A DNA stretch of 64,000 nucleotides. Origin: Rhodobacteraceae bacterium UBA6796. GTDB taxonomy: Bacteria; Pseudomonadota; Alphaproteobacteria; Rhodobacterales; Rhodobacteraceae. Where the stretch lies: assembly GCA_002452815.1 (NCBI GenBank), contig DKFM01000023.1, forward strand, positions 79,338-143,337. The letters are read 5' to 3'. A program made the translations under genes and the position numbers. Below the pieces are notes generated by a model that searched no databases, was not told the origin of the DNA, and worked only from the letters and a program-made list of their open reading frames with translations. The first letter of the stretch is position 1. Each line of letters starts with the position of its first letter. Positions 33,455-42,369 of the stretch are shown in pieces.

Positions 33455-34510
33455 TCAAAGCGCCGGCAGGATCACGCTGAAACAGCTGCCCTTGCCCTTT
33501 TCGCTTTCGATCTTCAGCCGTCCGCGATGGCGCGCGACGATGTGCTTGACGATGGCCAGCCCCAGCCCGGTGCCGCCCTGCTCGCGCGATCGGTGGGTGT
33601 CGACACGATAGAACCGCTCGGTCAGGCGCGGCAGGTGCATCGGCTCGATCCCCTCGCCCTTGTCGGATACCGCGACACGGAAGGCCGGGCCGCGCAGCAC
33701 GGGCTCATGCGCGATATGGGTCACGGTGACCGTCACCGAACCACCCGCCCCGCCATATTTGATGCCGTTCTCGATCAGGTTGGAAAACACCTGCGTCAGT
33801 TGATCGGCATCGCCCGAGACCTTGAGCACCCCGGTCTCGCCCGCCCGGATCAATGCGACCTTTTGCGTCTCGGCCACGGGCGTCAGCGTCTGCATCGCGC
33901 CTTTCAGCACCGCCGACAGATCGACCTGTGTCGTCGGCCGCAGACGCTCTTCGGATTCGACGCGGCTGAGTGAGAGCAGATCGCCCACCAGACGGTTCAT
34001 CCGCCCCGCCTCGCGTTCCATGATCGCCAGAAACCGGTCGCGCGCCACCGGATCATCCTTGGCCGCGCCGCGCAGGGTTTCGACGAATCCCATCAGCGCA
34101 GTCAGCGGGGTGCGCAGCTCGTGGCTGACGTTGGCGACGAAATCGCGGCGCATCGCCTCGGCTTCCTCGACGGCGGTGATGTCCTCGAAACTCAGCATGG
34201 CGCCGCCGCGCGGCAAGATCCCGCCTTCATCGGGGGGCAGCGGCGCGACCGAAACCAGCGTCAGCATCTCGCGCCCGGGTGGCGTGATCCGCAGCCGCAC
34301 CTGATCGGCCCGCCCGTCGGTCAGCGCGGCCTCCAGCGCCCGGCCCAGCTGCGGCTGGCGCAGCACCGTCACGAAGGCCCGCCCTTCCAGCGCCGCGCCA
34401 AACAGTGCCTGCGCGCCCTGGTTCGAGGCGACGATCTTTTCCTCGGCGTTCACCAGCAGAACCGGCAGGGGCACGGCCTGAAGAACCGGGATGATGGACG
34501 ATTTCAGCAT
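33455..34510 (-). CDS. PhoR-like sensor histidine kinase, apparently soluble
   Basis: This is a 351-residue histidine kinase. Residues 10-110 form a PAS-like sensory domain (PLPVLLVNAEEKIVASNQGAQALFG). The phosphorylated His is H130 in ANVSHELRTPL. The ATP-binding domain has the N box (SNLIENGIKYG), the G1 box SDKGEGIEP and the G2 box GGTGLGLAIVKH. The sequence matches PhoR-type kinases of phosphate regulation, but no transmembrane segment is visible at the N-terminus and no response regulator of phoB type is adjacent in this window. The start at 34510 has GGAG upstream. It is divergent from a gene for a receiver-like protein. It may sense a cytoplasmic state or act through a partner. Confidence 0.88.
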   Translation of the reverse strand: MLKSSIIPVLQAVPLPVLLVNAEEKIVASNQGAQALFGAALEGRAFVTVLRQPQLGRALEAALTDGRADQVRLRITPPGREMLTLVSVAPLPPDEGGILPRGGAMLSFEDITAVEEAEAMRRDFVANVSHELRTPLTALMGFVETLRGAAKDDPVARDRFLAIMEREAGRMNRLVGDLLSLSRVESEERLRPTTQVDLSAVLKGAMQTLTPVAETQKVALIRAGETGVLKVSGDADQLTQVFSNLIENGIKYGGAGGSVTVTVTHIAHEPVLRGPAFRVAVSDKGEGIEPMHLPRLTERFYRVDTHRSREQGGTGLGLAIVKHIVARHRGRLKIESEKGKGSCFSVILPAL

Positions 34511-34679
34511 GATGGCTCTCCGATTCGCTGTGCGGAGCGTCGACCAATCCCGGTGCAGAGTAAACCACGCATGCAAATTCGCTTGAGGCCCGGGGCGTGC
34601 AGGGCTAACCCTTTGCATGTGATATAAAGATTTTTCACCCGAGGGATGTTCTCTCAGCCGCAGCCTTCAGGACCGCCGC

Positions 34680-35078
34680 ATGACGATTCCGCCCTCTTCG
34701 AACTTGCGGCAGTCCGGTCCGGCGGGGCGGGTGCGCGACGATCTGGCCGGCCGCCGCATTCTGATGGTGGAGCCGTCCGCGACACTTCCCCTGGCGTTGC
34801 AGGCGGTCTCTGGCGCCGCGGTCGCGATTGTCCAGCTGGACGCGATTGACGCCGAACTGCTGGCACGCACGGCACCCGATGTGGTGCTGTCGCCCCTGAT
34901 GACGTCAGAGTATGACATTCTGGATCTGGCGCGCGTCCTGCGCGATTGCGGCTATCAGGGCGCGTTGCGGGCCTATTGCCCGCCGCTGCCCAATACCAGG
35001 CTGGTGCGCACCGAGGTGGCCCAGATCTGGCCGGGCGTCGATTTCGACATTCTCGAAGTGCCCCTGAAGGCCGACTGA
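34680..35078 (+). CDS. Receiver-like protein, unknown function
   Basis: This is a 132-residue protein without a signal peptide or membrane segment. After a 25-residue basic leader, the fold pattern of a receiver-type domain is suggested: RRILMVEPSATLPLALQAV (a strand and helix), PDVVLSPLMTSEYDILDLARVLRD and ALRAYCPPLPN. The position of the usual phosphoacceptor Asp strand reads VVLSPL, so the acidic residue is missing, and the acidic pair after the first strand is only E, not DD. The gene starts 169 bp from a divergent histidine-kinase gene. It may be a non-phosphorylated receiver, or an unrelated Rossmann-like fold. I do not recognise the family. Confidence 0.55.
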   Translation: MTIPPSSNLRQSGPAGRVRDDLAGRRILMVEPSATLPLALQAVSGAAVAIVQLDAIDAELLARTAPDVVLSPLMTSEYDILDLARVLRDCGYQGALRAYCPPLPNTRLVRTEVAQIWPGVDFDILEVPLKAD

Positions 35079-35085
35079 GGCGCGC

Positions 35086-35256
35086 TCAGGGCAGGAACAA
35101 CCGCCGGAACACCCAGCCCGTCACCCCCGCCAGAACCGCACCGGGCAGCACCCAGCCCTGATCGAAGGCCAGGGCCGAGCACAGCAACGGCACCGCGGTC
35201 ACCGCGATCCGCGCCCAAAGCGGGCGCAGCCACGGGGTTTGCGGGTCCAGCAGCAT
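35086..35256 (-). CDS. Small membrane protein coupled to gamma-carbonic anhydrase gene
   Basis: The protein has 56 residues and starts [19 protein letters not shown]. About 30 hydrophobic residues follow (VTAVPLLCSALAF, then VLPGAVLAGVTGWVF), which would form two short or one long helix, and it ends RRLFLP. The ATG overlaps the stop codon of the upstream gamma-carbonic anhydrase gene by one base (TGATG), a sign of coupled translation. Codon use resembles that of its neighbours. No known family is recognised and its size makes function uncertain. A regulatory or membrane-anchoring role for the upstream enzyme is one possibility. Confidence 0.6.
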   Translation of the reverse strand: MLLDPQTPWLRPLWARIAVTAVPLLCSALAFDQGWVLPGAVLAGVTGWVFRRLFLP

Positions 35257-35774
35257 CACAGCGCCCTCAGCCCGCGGGCATAGCGTGCCGCATTGGCGCG
35301 GTAATGCGCCGCCGATTTCAACAGCCGCGCCTGTGCCTCTGCATCCAGTTCGCGCACCACCTTGCCTGGGCTGCCCATCACCAGGCTGCCGTCGGGGATT
35401 TCCTTGCCCTCGGTAATCAGCGCGCCCGCACCGATCAGGCAACCGCGGCCGATCCTGGCGCCGTTCAGCACCGTGGCGCCCATGCCGATCAGGCTGCCCG
35501 CCCCGATGGTGCAGCCGTGCAGCATCGCCTTGTGCCCGATGGTGCAATCCGGCCCGATCACCAGCGGGAAGCCCATGTCGGTGTGGCAGACGACGTTTTC
35601 CTGCACGTTCGAGCCGCGGCCAACGCGGATTTCTTCGTTATCGCCGCGCAAGGTGCAGCCGAACCAGACCGAGGCCGCGTCTTCCAGCACCACACGGCCG
35701 ATCAGATTGGCATCGGGGGCGACCCAGGCGTCCTGCCCGATCACCGGCGCAATTCCGTCGAGTTCATAGATCAT
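35256..35774 (-). CDS. Gamma-carbonic anhydrase family protein
   Basis: The 172-residue left-handed beta-helix protein is of the YrdA/PaaY/gamma-carbonic anhydrase type. Hexapeptide repeats run from [19 protein letters not shown] to [17 protein letters not shown]. The zinc ligands are visible as VCHTDMG (about residue 65) and the pair in [13 protein letters not shown], which agrees with the three His of the family. Members hydrate CO2 or act on acyl or other substrates, and many have no known activity. It begins inside the gmk stop (ATGA overlap), so gmk, this gene and the small membrane protein form one coupled series. Confidence 0.9.
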   Translation of the reverse strand: MIYELDGIAPVIGQDAWVAPDANLIGRVVLEDAASVWFGCTLRGDNEEIRVGRGSNVQENVVCHTDMGFPLVIGPDCTIGHKAMLHGCTIGAGSLIGMGATVLNGARIGRGCLIGAGALITEGKEIPDGSLVMGSPGKVVRELDAEAQARLLKSAAHYRANAARYARGLRAL

Positions 35775-36415
35775 CGCGCGTCAAACTCCTTGTGCAAGCC
35801 GCGCACGAATTCGGTCAGACCCGGCTGACGGTCGGCGCGCGCGCGTTCAGCCGACAGGATGGTTTTCAACTCTTCCGTCGCCTGATCGGCGTCATGGTTC
35901 ACCACCACATAATCATATTCGGCCCAGTGGCTGATTTCATGCATGGATTTTGCCATCCGCGCCGCGATCACCTCGTCGCTGTCTTGCGCGCGGCCCCGCA
36001 GCCGGCTTTCCAGCTCGGCGATCGAGGGCGGCAGGATGAAGATGCTGACCACATCCTTGCCCAGCGACGAGCGGCGGATCTGCTGGCCGCCCTGCCAATC
36101 CACGTCGAACAGCGTATCATTGCCCGCGCGCATTGCGGCCTCGACCGGGGCTTTCGGGGTGCCGTAGAAATTGCCGAACACCTCGGCATGTTCCAGCATC
36201 TCGCCCGCCATCACCATCTCGTTGAAATCGTGCTTGCTGCGGAAGAAGTAATCGACCCCGTCGGTTTCGCCCGGGCGCGGCGCGCGCGTGGTGGCCGAGA
36301 CCGAGAATTTCAGCGACGGGTCCCAGGCCATCAGCCGTTTCGCCAGCGTCGATTTGCCTGCCCCCGAGGGCGAGGACAGGATGATCAGCAAGCCGCGGCG
36401 GGCCAGGTCGGTCAT
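35771..36415 (-). CDS. gmk: Guanylate kinase
   Basis: The 214-residue kinase converts GMP to GDP with ATP. The P-loop [10 protein letters not shown] lies at residues 15-24, followed by TTRAPRPGE (GMP binding), VDYFF, ... FYGTPKAPV and the Asp-containing [12 protein letters not shown]. The length is normal, and the C-terminal lid region with [14 protein letters not shown] is conserved. It overlaps the carbonic anhydrase-family gene by four bases and starts 3 bp after the yicC stop, which is a common pair in alphaproteobacteria. Confidence 0.97.
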   Translation of the reverse strand: MTDLARRGLLIILSSPSGAGKSTLAKRLMAWDPSLKFSVSATTRAPRPGETDGVDYFFRSKHDFNEMVMAGEMLEHAEVFGNFYGTPKAPVEAAMRAGNDTLFDVDWQGGQQIRRSSLGKDVVSIFILPPSIAELESRLRGRAQDSDEVIAARMAKSMHEISHWAEYDYVVVNHDADQATEELKTILSAERARADRQPGLTEFVRGLHKEFDAR

Positions 36416-36418
36416 GAC

Positions 36419-37327
36419 TTACTCCACATTCTGGATCTGCTCGCGCATCTGGTCGATGACATGCTTGAGGTCAAGCCCGATCGCGGTCAGCCGCTCTGAC
36501 CCCGATTTGGAACACAGCGTATTCGCCTCGCGCACGAATTCCTGCGTCAGGAATTCGTACTTGCGCCCCACCGGCGCCGGATCTGCCAGCAGCGTGCGCG
36601 CGGCGGTGACATGGGCGCGCAGCCGGTCGAGTTCTTCGGCCACGTCGGCCTTGACCGCCAGCATCGCCAGTTCCTGCGCGATGCGCTGCGGATCGGCGCC
36701 GGGCGCCCCCTCCATCACGCGGGCCAGATTGGCGCGCAGGGCGGTTGCGACCTCGGGGCGGCGCGCCTCGGCGGCGGCCTGTGCCTCTTCGGTCAGGGTC
36801 GCGATCCGGTCGATCTGCGCGCCGATCACCGCCCCAATTTCGCCACCTTCTGCCGCCCGCATCGCGCTGAAATCGGTTAACAGCGCCTCAAGATCCGTTA
36901 ACAGCGCAGCGCGTAACGCAGCCGGATCCTCCAGCGCGGGCGGTCCCTGTTCGATCACGCCGCGCAGGGTCAACAGGTCGCTTGCACGGCTGGGGGCGAG
37001 GGTCAGGCCCTGCTCTCGCGCCGCGGCCTCGATCTGCGCCACAGCCCCCAGAACCGCGGTCAGACCAGAGGTGCTCAAGCGCAGCCCTTCGGCCTGTTCG
37101 GACCGGGCAAGCCGCAGATTCAGCGTGATATTTCCGCGCGCGGCCACCTGTGCAACGGCGCTGCGTACGGCGGTTTCCAGCCCCTCGACCTCGGGCAGAC
37201 GCAGCCGCAGATCGAAGCCCTTGCCATTCACCGAACGGATGTCCCAAGTCCATTCATACCCAAGCGCCGCCCCCTGACGGGCGGCGAATCCGGTCATCGA
37301 AATCACCCTGCTCTGGGGGGCGGTCAT
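36419..37327 (-). CDS. yicC: YicC family endoribonuclease
   Basis: The 302-residue protein has the characteristic start SMTGFAARQG, an internal SVNGKGFDLRLRLPE and a conserved C-terminal half ending VREEI-like TQEFVREANTLCSK, then VIDQMREQIQNVE. The family is conserved beside gmk in many bacteria. YicC proteins are described as endoribonucleases that promote decay of certain small RNAs. The start could be 37357, 37327 or 37297; the middle one is chosen because the family starts a few residues before MTGFA, while the upstream one has only a distant GGAG. Confidence 0.9.
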   Translation of the reverse strand: MTAPQSRVISMTGFAARQGAALGYEWTWDIRSVNGKGFDLRLRLPEVEGLETAVRSAVAQVAARGNITLNLRLARSEQAEGLRLSTSGLTAVLGAVAQIEAAAREQGLTLAPSRASDLLTLRGVIEQGPPALEDPAALRAALLTDLEALLTDFSAMRAAEGGEIGAVIGAQIDRIATLTEEAQAAAEARRPEVATALRANLARVMEGAPGADPQRIAQELAMLAVKADVAEELDRLRAHVTAARTLLADPAPVGRKYEFLTQEFVREANTLCSKSGSERLTAIGLDLKHVIDQMREQIQNVE

Positions 37328-37517
37328 GCGGTTCTCGGCTGTGTCGGGCTTAACCATTTAAGACTTTAGTTCTCCATGTGGCAGAAAAAAGGCGTATTAA
37401 GAGTTCAGTAAGGATTTCGCTCCGTGGGTCAACCGAAAGACCCGATTTCGCCGAAGGCAACGGAGCTTTTCAGCGCCGGGCACGCGGTTTTTACGCCCGG
37501 GCGAAGAAACAGGTGCT

Positions 37518-38246
37518 ATGATGGAACGCGACGAGAAAACCTTGGGGAAGGTTGTTCAGATGGTGCAGCAGGCGGGGGCCGGGCAGCGGATCGTGGCCGA
37601 GATGCGCGCCTATTGGGAGGCGCTGCGACGCGGTCGTCTGGTTCCTGCACGCTCGGATGTGGACCCGCGCGGCATCGAACGGGCGCTGGAATATGCCTTC
37701 ATCATCGAACGCGTCGCCCCCGGCATGGGCCGGTTCCGGCTGGCGGGCATGCATCTGAACGACCTGATGGGGATGGAGGTGCGCGGCATGCCGTTGACCG
37801 CGATGTTTACCCCCGAAGGCCGCCGCCGGATCGCCGAAGTGACCGAGGCGATGTTTCAGGACCCCGCCATTGTAGAGCTGACGCTGCGCGCGGAAACCGG
37901 CATCGGCAAACCGCCGCTGAACGCCCGGCTGGTGTTGTTGCCGCTCAAATCCGATCTGGGCGACATCACCCGTGCCCTGGGCTGTCTGGTGGCCGAGGGC
38001 GAGGCGATCGGGCGCACGCCCCGTCGTTTCGAGGTGATGGCGGCCCAGGTCACCCCCATCGTCCAGGGTGCCGACACGCCCGCACCGGCCCCTGTCCCGG
38101 TCAATCCCGCCGCACTGGGGCTCCACGATCCGGCCCCGGCGTTTGGCAAACCCGCCCCTGCGGCACAGCCGCAGCGCCCCGCCATCGCGCCCCGCACCCC
38201 CGAGGAGCGGCGGGCGATGTTCCGGCTTGTGCGCGCCGACGACTGA
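37518..38246 (+). CDS. PAS domain-containing protein (PAS_5 family)
   Basis: This 242-residue protein is of a Rhodobacteraceae type. Residues 30-170 form a PAS-like domain of the PAS_5 family (MRAYWEALRRGRLVPARSDVDPRGIERALEYAFIIER and AGMHLNDLMGMEVRGMPLTAMF). The C-terminal 70 residues are rich in Pro and Ala and end ERRAMFRLVRADD. No output domain follows the PAS region, so it may act through protein contacts. Function is unknown. The ATG at 37518 is followed by a second ATG, so the start could be one codon later. It is transcribed towards the DAHP synthase gene and ends 74 bp from it with a shared terminator. Confidence 0.8.
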   Translation: MMERDEKTLGKVVQMVQQAGAGQRIVAEMRAYWEALRRGRLVPARSDVDPRGIERALEYAFIIERVAPGMGRFRLAGMHLNDLMGMEVRGMPLTAMFTPEGRRRIAEVTEAMFQDPAIVELTLRAETGIGKPPLNARLVLLPLKSDLGDITRALGCLVAEGEAIGRTPRRFEVMAAQVTPIVQGADTPAPAPVPVNPAALGLHDPAPAFGKPAPAAQPQRPAIAPRTPEERRAMFRLVRADD

Positions 38247-38269
38247 AATCTGGGTTCGTAACCAGTAAA

Positions 38270-38307
38270 GCGACCCGAAAGTGTTAACTTCGGGTCGCAA
38301 GTTTTTG
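38270..38307 (+). terminator. Intrinsic terminator after PAS gene, likely bidirectional
   Basis: A perfect ten-base stem GCGACCCGAA (38270-38279) pairs with TTCGGGTCGC (38289-38298), with a nine-base loop and AAGTTTTTG behind it. It is embedded in a larger inverted repeat (AACCAGTAAA at 38260, TTTACTGGTT at 38320) that includes the last codons of the opposing gene. It can end both converging messages. Confidence 0.85.
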
Positions 38308-38320
38308 TAATATGGCGGTT

Positions 38321-39691
38321 TTACTGGTTCGCAGCTTTTTGCAGCGCGCGCCGGTCACGCAGTTCTTCGGCCACCAGGAAGGCCAGTTCCAGCGACTGGC
38401 TGGCGTTCAGGCGCGGATCGCACGCGGTGTGATACCGGCTCGACAGGTCTTCGTCGGACACCGCGCGCACGCCGCCGGTGCATTCGGTCACGTCCTTGCC
38501 CGTCATCTCGAAATGCACGCCGCCCGGGATCGTGCCCTCGGCCTTGTGGATGGCAAAGAATTCGCGCACCTCGCGCAGCACCGAATCGAACGGACGGGTC
38601 TTGAAGCCCGAGGCCGATTTGATCGTGTTGCCGTGCATCGGATCGCAGGTCCACACCACATTGGCGCCTTCGGCCTGCACGGTCTGGATCAGACGCGGCA
38701 GGTGATCGCCCACCTTGCCGGCCCCGAAACGCGCAATCAGCGTCAGCCGCCCGGCCTCGTTGGCGGGGTTCAGTTTCGCCATCAAGACCTTCAGATCCTC
38801 GGCCGTGGTCGAGGGCCCGCATTTCAGCCCGATCGGGTTTTGCACACCGCGGCAGAATTCGACATGCGCGCCGTCGGGCTGACGGGTGCGGTCGCCGATC
38901 CAGATCATATGGCCCGAGCCCGCCACCGGCAGACCCGACGTCGAGTCGATCCGGCACAGCGCCTCTTCATATTCCAGAAGCAGTGCTTCGTGGCTGGTGT
39001 AGAAATCGACCGTGCCCAGCTCATGCGCGGTTTCCGAGGTGACACCCGCGGCGCGCATGAAATCCATCGCCTCGGCGATCTGCTCGGCAACCTTGCGGTA
39101 TTTCGCGGCCTCGTCTTCGTCGGTGAAGCCCGAAATCCAGCTTTGCACGCGGTGAATATCGGCATAGCCGCCGGTCGAGAAGGCGCGCAGCAGGTTCAGG
39201 CTGGCCGCGGCCTGGGTATAGGCCTGCAGCATCCGGTTCGGGTCGGGCAGCCGGGCGTCCATCGTGGCCTCGAACCCGTTGATGATGTCACCGCGGTAGC
39301 TGGGATATTCCACGCCGCCGATCATTTCGGTCGGGGCCGAGCGCGGCTTGGCGAATTGCCCGGCCATCCGGCCGACCTTGACCACCGGCACCTTGGCGCC
39401 CCAGGTCAGCACGATCGCCATCTGCAACATCACCTTGAACGTGTCGCGGATGTTGTCGGCCGAGAATTCGGCAAAGCTTTCGGCGCAGTCGCCACCTTGC
39501 AGCAGGAAGGCCTCTCCCTTGGCGACCTTGGCCAGATCTGCGCGCAGGCGCCGCGCCTCGCCGGCAAAGACCAGCGGCGGCATCTTCGCAAGTGTCGCCT
39601 CAACCGCGTGCAGCGCAGCCATGTCGGGATAGTCCGGCATCTGCACCCGCGGTTTCGCGCGCCAGTCCGATTTCGTCCATCCCTTAGCCAT
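38321..39691 (-). CDS. Class II 3-deoxy-7-phosphoheptulonate synthase
   Basis: The 456-residue plant-type (AroA-II) DAHP synthase is the first enzyme of the shikimate pathway; it condenses PEP and erythrose 4-phosphate. The family segments are seen: [11 protein letters not shown] near residue 75, [23 protein letters not shown]-like [24 protein letters not shown] [23 protein letters not shown], then [11 protein letters not shown] with the metal His, [24 protein letters not shown], and [10 protein letters not shown]. The start at 39691 has GGAGG upstream ([10 protein letters not shown]). The upstream open frame is not conserved. Typical regulation of the family by aromatic amino acids cannot be read here. 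Confidence 0.96.
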   Translation of the reverse strand: MAKGWTKSDWRAKPRVQMPDYPDMAALHAVEATLAKMPPLVFAGEARRLRADLAKVAKGEAFLLQGGDCAESFAEFSADNIRDTFKVMLQMAIVLTWGAKVPVVKVGRMAGQFAKPRSAPTEMIGGVEYPSYRGDIINGFEATMDARLPDPNRMLQAYTQAAASLNLLRAFSTGGYADIHRVQSWISGFTDEDEAAKYRKVAEQIAEAMDFMRAAGVTSETAHELGTVDFYTSHEALLLEYEEALCRIDSTSGLPVAGSGHMIWIGDRTRQPDGAHVEFCRGVQNPIGLKCGPSTTAEDLKVLMAKLNPANEAGRLTLIARFGAGKVGDHLPRLIQTVQAEGANVVWTCDPMHGNTIKSASGFKTRPFDSVLREVREFFAIHKAEGTIPGGVHFEMTGKDVTECTGGVRAVSDEDLSSRYHTACDPRLNASQSLELAFLVAEELRDRRALQKAANQ

Positions 39692-39828
39692 CTTCGCCTC
39701 CAAAGCATCCAGAGCGTGTCCGGTGCTTATAAAGCGGTCGGGGGGCCAGAACAAACCCAATATTCGTTTTTTGCAGGGCGGTCATAATCTGTGCGCCAAG
39801 CCGCGCGGTTCGCGCCCTCTTGCGGGGG

Positions 39829-39848
39829 ACACAATTCCCTGATTGTGT
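39829..39848. promoter_or_regulatory. Operator-like inverted repeat upstream of GlxA-type regulator
   Basis: ACACAAT (39829-39835) and ATTGTGT (39842-39848) form a perfect seven-base inverted repeat with a six-base spacer, 28 bp before the ATG of the GlxA-type regulator gene. Its position suits a binding site for that regulator or another dimeric one. It is not known whether it also affects the divergent DAHP synthase gene. Confidence 0.45.
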
Positions 39849-39876
39849 GGCTTGAAACGACAAACACAGGTCGCAA

Positions 39877-40998
39877 ATGCGCAGCCCTTCCACGCCCCGA
39901 ACCCATACCCGCCCGGCCTCTTCGCATGGCACCGTGCGGCTGCCGCCGATCGAACGCCCGCGGCGTTATATCTTCCTGCTGCTCGACCGGATGACGATGA
40001 TGGCCTTCGCCTCGGCGATAGAGCCGCTGCGACTGGCCAATCAGGTGTCGGGCCAGAAACTTTACGACTGGAAACTGGCCTCCGAAGACGGGCAGGATGT
40101 GTCTTGCTCGAACGGGGTGACGCTGCGGGTCGACATGGGGCTGGACGAGGTCACGCGCGACGACACCGTGCTGGTGTGCGGCGGCATCGACGTGACCGAG
40201 GCGACGACGAAACCGATCCTGAACTGGCTGCGGCGCGAGGCACGGCGCGGCGCCGCGATCGGCGGGCTGTGCACCGGCGCCTGGGCCGTGGCCCGGGCCG
40301 GGTTGCTGGACGGCAAGCGCGCGACGATCCATTGGGAAAATCAGGACAGCTTCGCCGAAGATTTCGAAGAGGTGCGGCTGGCCAAATCGGTCTTCGTGAT
40401 CGACGGCAACCGGCTGACCACCGCGGGGGGCACCGCCTCGCTCGATCTGATGCTCAAGCTGATCGCGCGCGATCACGGCGAGGCGATGGCCAATACCGTG
40501 GCCGACCAGCTGATCTATAACTCGATCCGCACCGATCAGGACAGCCAGCGCCTGTCGATCCCGACAAGGATCGGCGTGCGCCATCCGAAACTGGCGCAGG
40601 TGATCGGCCGGATGGAGGCCAATATCGAAGACCCGGTGAGCCCGGCAAAACTGGCCGAAGAAGTGGGCATGTCGACCCGGCAACTGGAACGGCTGTTCCG
40701 GCGCTATCTCAACCGCTCGCCCAAGCGCTATTACATGGAGATCCGGCTGCAAAAGGCGCGCAACCTTCTGATGCAGACCGAGATGAGCGTGATCAACGTG
40801 GCGCTGGCCTGCGGCTTCGCCTCGCCCTCGCATTTCTCGAAATGCTATCGGGCGCATTATCAGACCACCCCCTACCGCGAGCGCGGCACCTCGGGGGCGG
40901 CGGGCGAGGCAGGCGGCGATTACGACCCGGCCCTGATCCCCGAAGACGACGATTGCGACCTGACCGGCATCGACTTCCCGGAAGAGAAATTCGAATGA
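39877..40998 (+). CDS. GlxA family transcriptional regulator (DJ-1/PfpI plus AraC)
   Basis: The 373-residue protein has two domains. Residues about 30-200 are a DJ-1/PfpI-like domain (YIFLLLDRMTMMAFASAIEPLRLAN and GGLCTGAWAVARAGLLDG, the latter at the nucleophile elbow with a Cys). Residues about 245-345 form an AraC-type double helix-turn-helix (LAEEVGMSTRQLERLFRRYLNRSPKRYYMEIRLQKAR and GFASPSHFSKCYRAHYQTTPY). This architecture is the GlxA family, whose members include regulators of glycine betaine and carnitine metabolism; the ligand here is unknown. Its stop lies 168 bp before livJ in the same orientation. An acidic tail (DPALIPEDDDCDLTGIDFPEEKFE) is unusual. Confidence 0.9.
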   Translation: MRSPSTPRTHTRPASSHGTVRLPPIERPRRYIFLLLDRMTMMAFASAIEPLRLANQVSGQKLYDWKLASEDGQDVSCSNGVTLRVDMGLDEVTRDDTVLVCGGIDVTEATTKPILNWLRREARRGAAIGGLCTGAWAVARAGLLDGKRATIHWENQDSFAEDFEEVRLAKSVFVIDGNRLTTAGGTASLDLMLKLIARDHGEAMANTVADQLIYNSIRTDQDSQRLSIPTRIGVRHPKLAQVIGRMEANIEDPVSPAKLAEEVGMSTRQLERLFRRYLNRSPKRYYMEIRLQKARNLLMQTEMSVINVALACGFASPSHFSKCYRAHYQTTPYRERGTSGAAGEAGGDYDPALIPEDDDCDLTGIDFPEEKFE

Positions 40999-41165
40999 CT
41001 GCCGCGCCGATCGCCCCGCAAACGCGCGGACGCTGCGTCAAGGCGCCAAAAATTTGCCCGCATGGTCGGATTTCGGCCCTGCAAAGCAACCCTGTCCTAT
41101 TTTCTTTTACGCAGGCGCGCTCTAACCTTCGCGCCAGGACAATGTTCCAACATGGGAGTGAACAT

Positions 41166-42350
41166 ATGAAAAAGCTTCTTCTGGCCACCGCCGCTGCCGC
41201 GCTGACCGCTGGCGGCGCTTTCGCCGAGGATGTCAAACTGGGGATTTCGCTGGGCTTCACCGGCCCGCTGGAATCGATGTCGCCGACCATGGCGCAGGGT
41301 GCCGAACTGGCGATGAAAGAAGCCACGGACTCGGGCAAGTTCATGGGCGGCGCGACCGTCACCCCGGTGCGCGGCGACAGCACCTGCGTTGACGCTGCGG
41401 CGGCCACCGCCACTGTGGAACGTCTGATCACCGCCGAAGGCGTGAAGGGCATCGTCGGCGGCATGTGCTCGGGCGAAACCACCGCCTCGCTGCAAAACGT
41501 CGCCATGCCGAACGGCATGGTCATGATCTCGCCCTCGGCCACCTCGCCCGCGCTCTCGACGCTGGACGACAACGGCCTGTTCTTCCGCACCTCGCCGTCG
41601 GACGCGCGTCAGGGCCAGGTGATGACCGAAATCATCATGGAGCACGGCATCAAGTCGGTTGCCCTGACCTATACCAACAACGACTACGGCAAGGGCCTGG
41701 CCGACAGCTTCGCCGAAGCCTTCACCGCCGCCGGCGGCACCGTGACGATCAACGCCGCCCATGAAGACGGCAAGGCCGATTACGCCGCCGAAGTCGGCGC
41801 GCTGGCCTCGGCCGGTGGCGACGCGCTGGTGATTGCGGGCTATGTCGATCAGGGCGGTTCGGGCATCCTGCGCGGCGCGCTGGATTCGGGCGCGTTCGAA
41901 ACCTTCGTCTTCCCCGACGGCATGGTCGGCGCGACGCTGCAAGACAACTTCGGCGCCGAGGTGAACGGCTCGTTCGGGCAGATCCCCTCGTCGGAAGGCG
42001 CGGGCAAGGACAAGTTCATCGAGATGGCGACCGCGGCCGGCTTCGACGGCACCTCGGTCTATTCGTCCGAGGCCTATGACGCGGCTGCGCTGATCATGCT
42101 GGGCATGGCGGCGGCCGGTTCGACCGACCCGAATGTCTACAAAGAGAAGATCATGGATGTGGCCAACGCCCCGGGCGAGCCGATCCTGCCGGGTGAACTG
42201 GGCAAGGCGTTCGAACTTATTGCCGCGGGCCAGGACATCGACTATCAGGGCGCGTCCTCGGTCGAACTGATCGGCGCGGGCGAGTCGTCGGGCACCTTCC
42301 GCGAGATCGAGATCAAAGACGGCAAGATCGAAACCGTCAAATACCGCTGA
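41166..42350 (+). CDS. livJ: Branched-chain amino acid ABC transporter substrate-binding protein
   Basis: The 394-residue periplasmic binding protein has a Sec signal peptide (MKKLLLATAAAALTAGGAFA) and a LivJ-like fold: KLGISLGFTGPLESMSPT (start of the mature lobe), RGDSTCVDAAAATATVERLI, MVMISPSATSPALS and YSSEAYDAAALIM. It binds leucine, isoleucine, valine or related solutes; the ligand is not readable, and some relatives bind other amino acids. GGGAG lies upstream of the ATG at 41166, while the open frame extends upstream without conserved residues. It is the first gene of the liv set, followed by a hairpin at 42370 that may favour higher receptor expression relative to the membrane parts. 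Confidence 0.95.
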   Translation: MKKLLLATAAAALTAGGAFAEDVKLGISLGFTGPLESMSPTMAQGAELAMKEATDSGKFMGGATVTPVRGDSTCVDAAAATATVERLITAEGVKGIVGGMCSGETTASLQNVAMPNGMVMISPSATSPALSTLDDNGLFFRTSPSDARQGQVMTEIIMEHGIKSVALTYTNNDYGKGLADSFAEAFTAAGGTVTINAAHEDGKADYAAEVGALASAGGDALVIAGYVDQGGSGILRGALDSGAFETFVFPDGMVGATLQDNFGAEVNGSFGQIPSSEGAGKDKFIEMATAAGFDGTSVYSSEAYDAAALIMLGMAAAGSTDPNVYKEKIMDVANAPGEPILPGELGKAFELIAAGQDIDYQGASSVELIGAGESSGTFREIEIKDGKIETVKYR

Positions 42351-42369
42351 CCGGCGGCACAGGCATAGG

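Noticed and set aside
37424..38287. A 287-codon plus-strand frame overlapping the PAS gene
   Set aside because: Arg/Gly/Pro-rich out-of-frame reading of the PAS gene; the PAS frame has clear domain residues.
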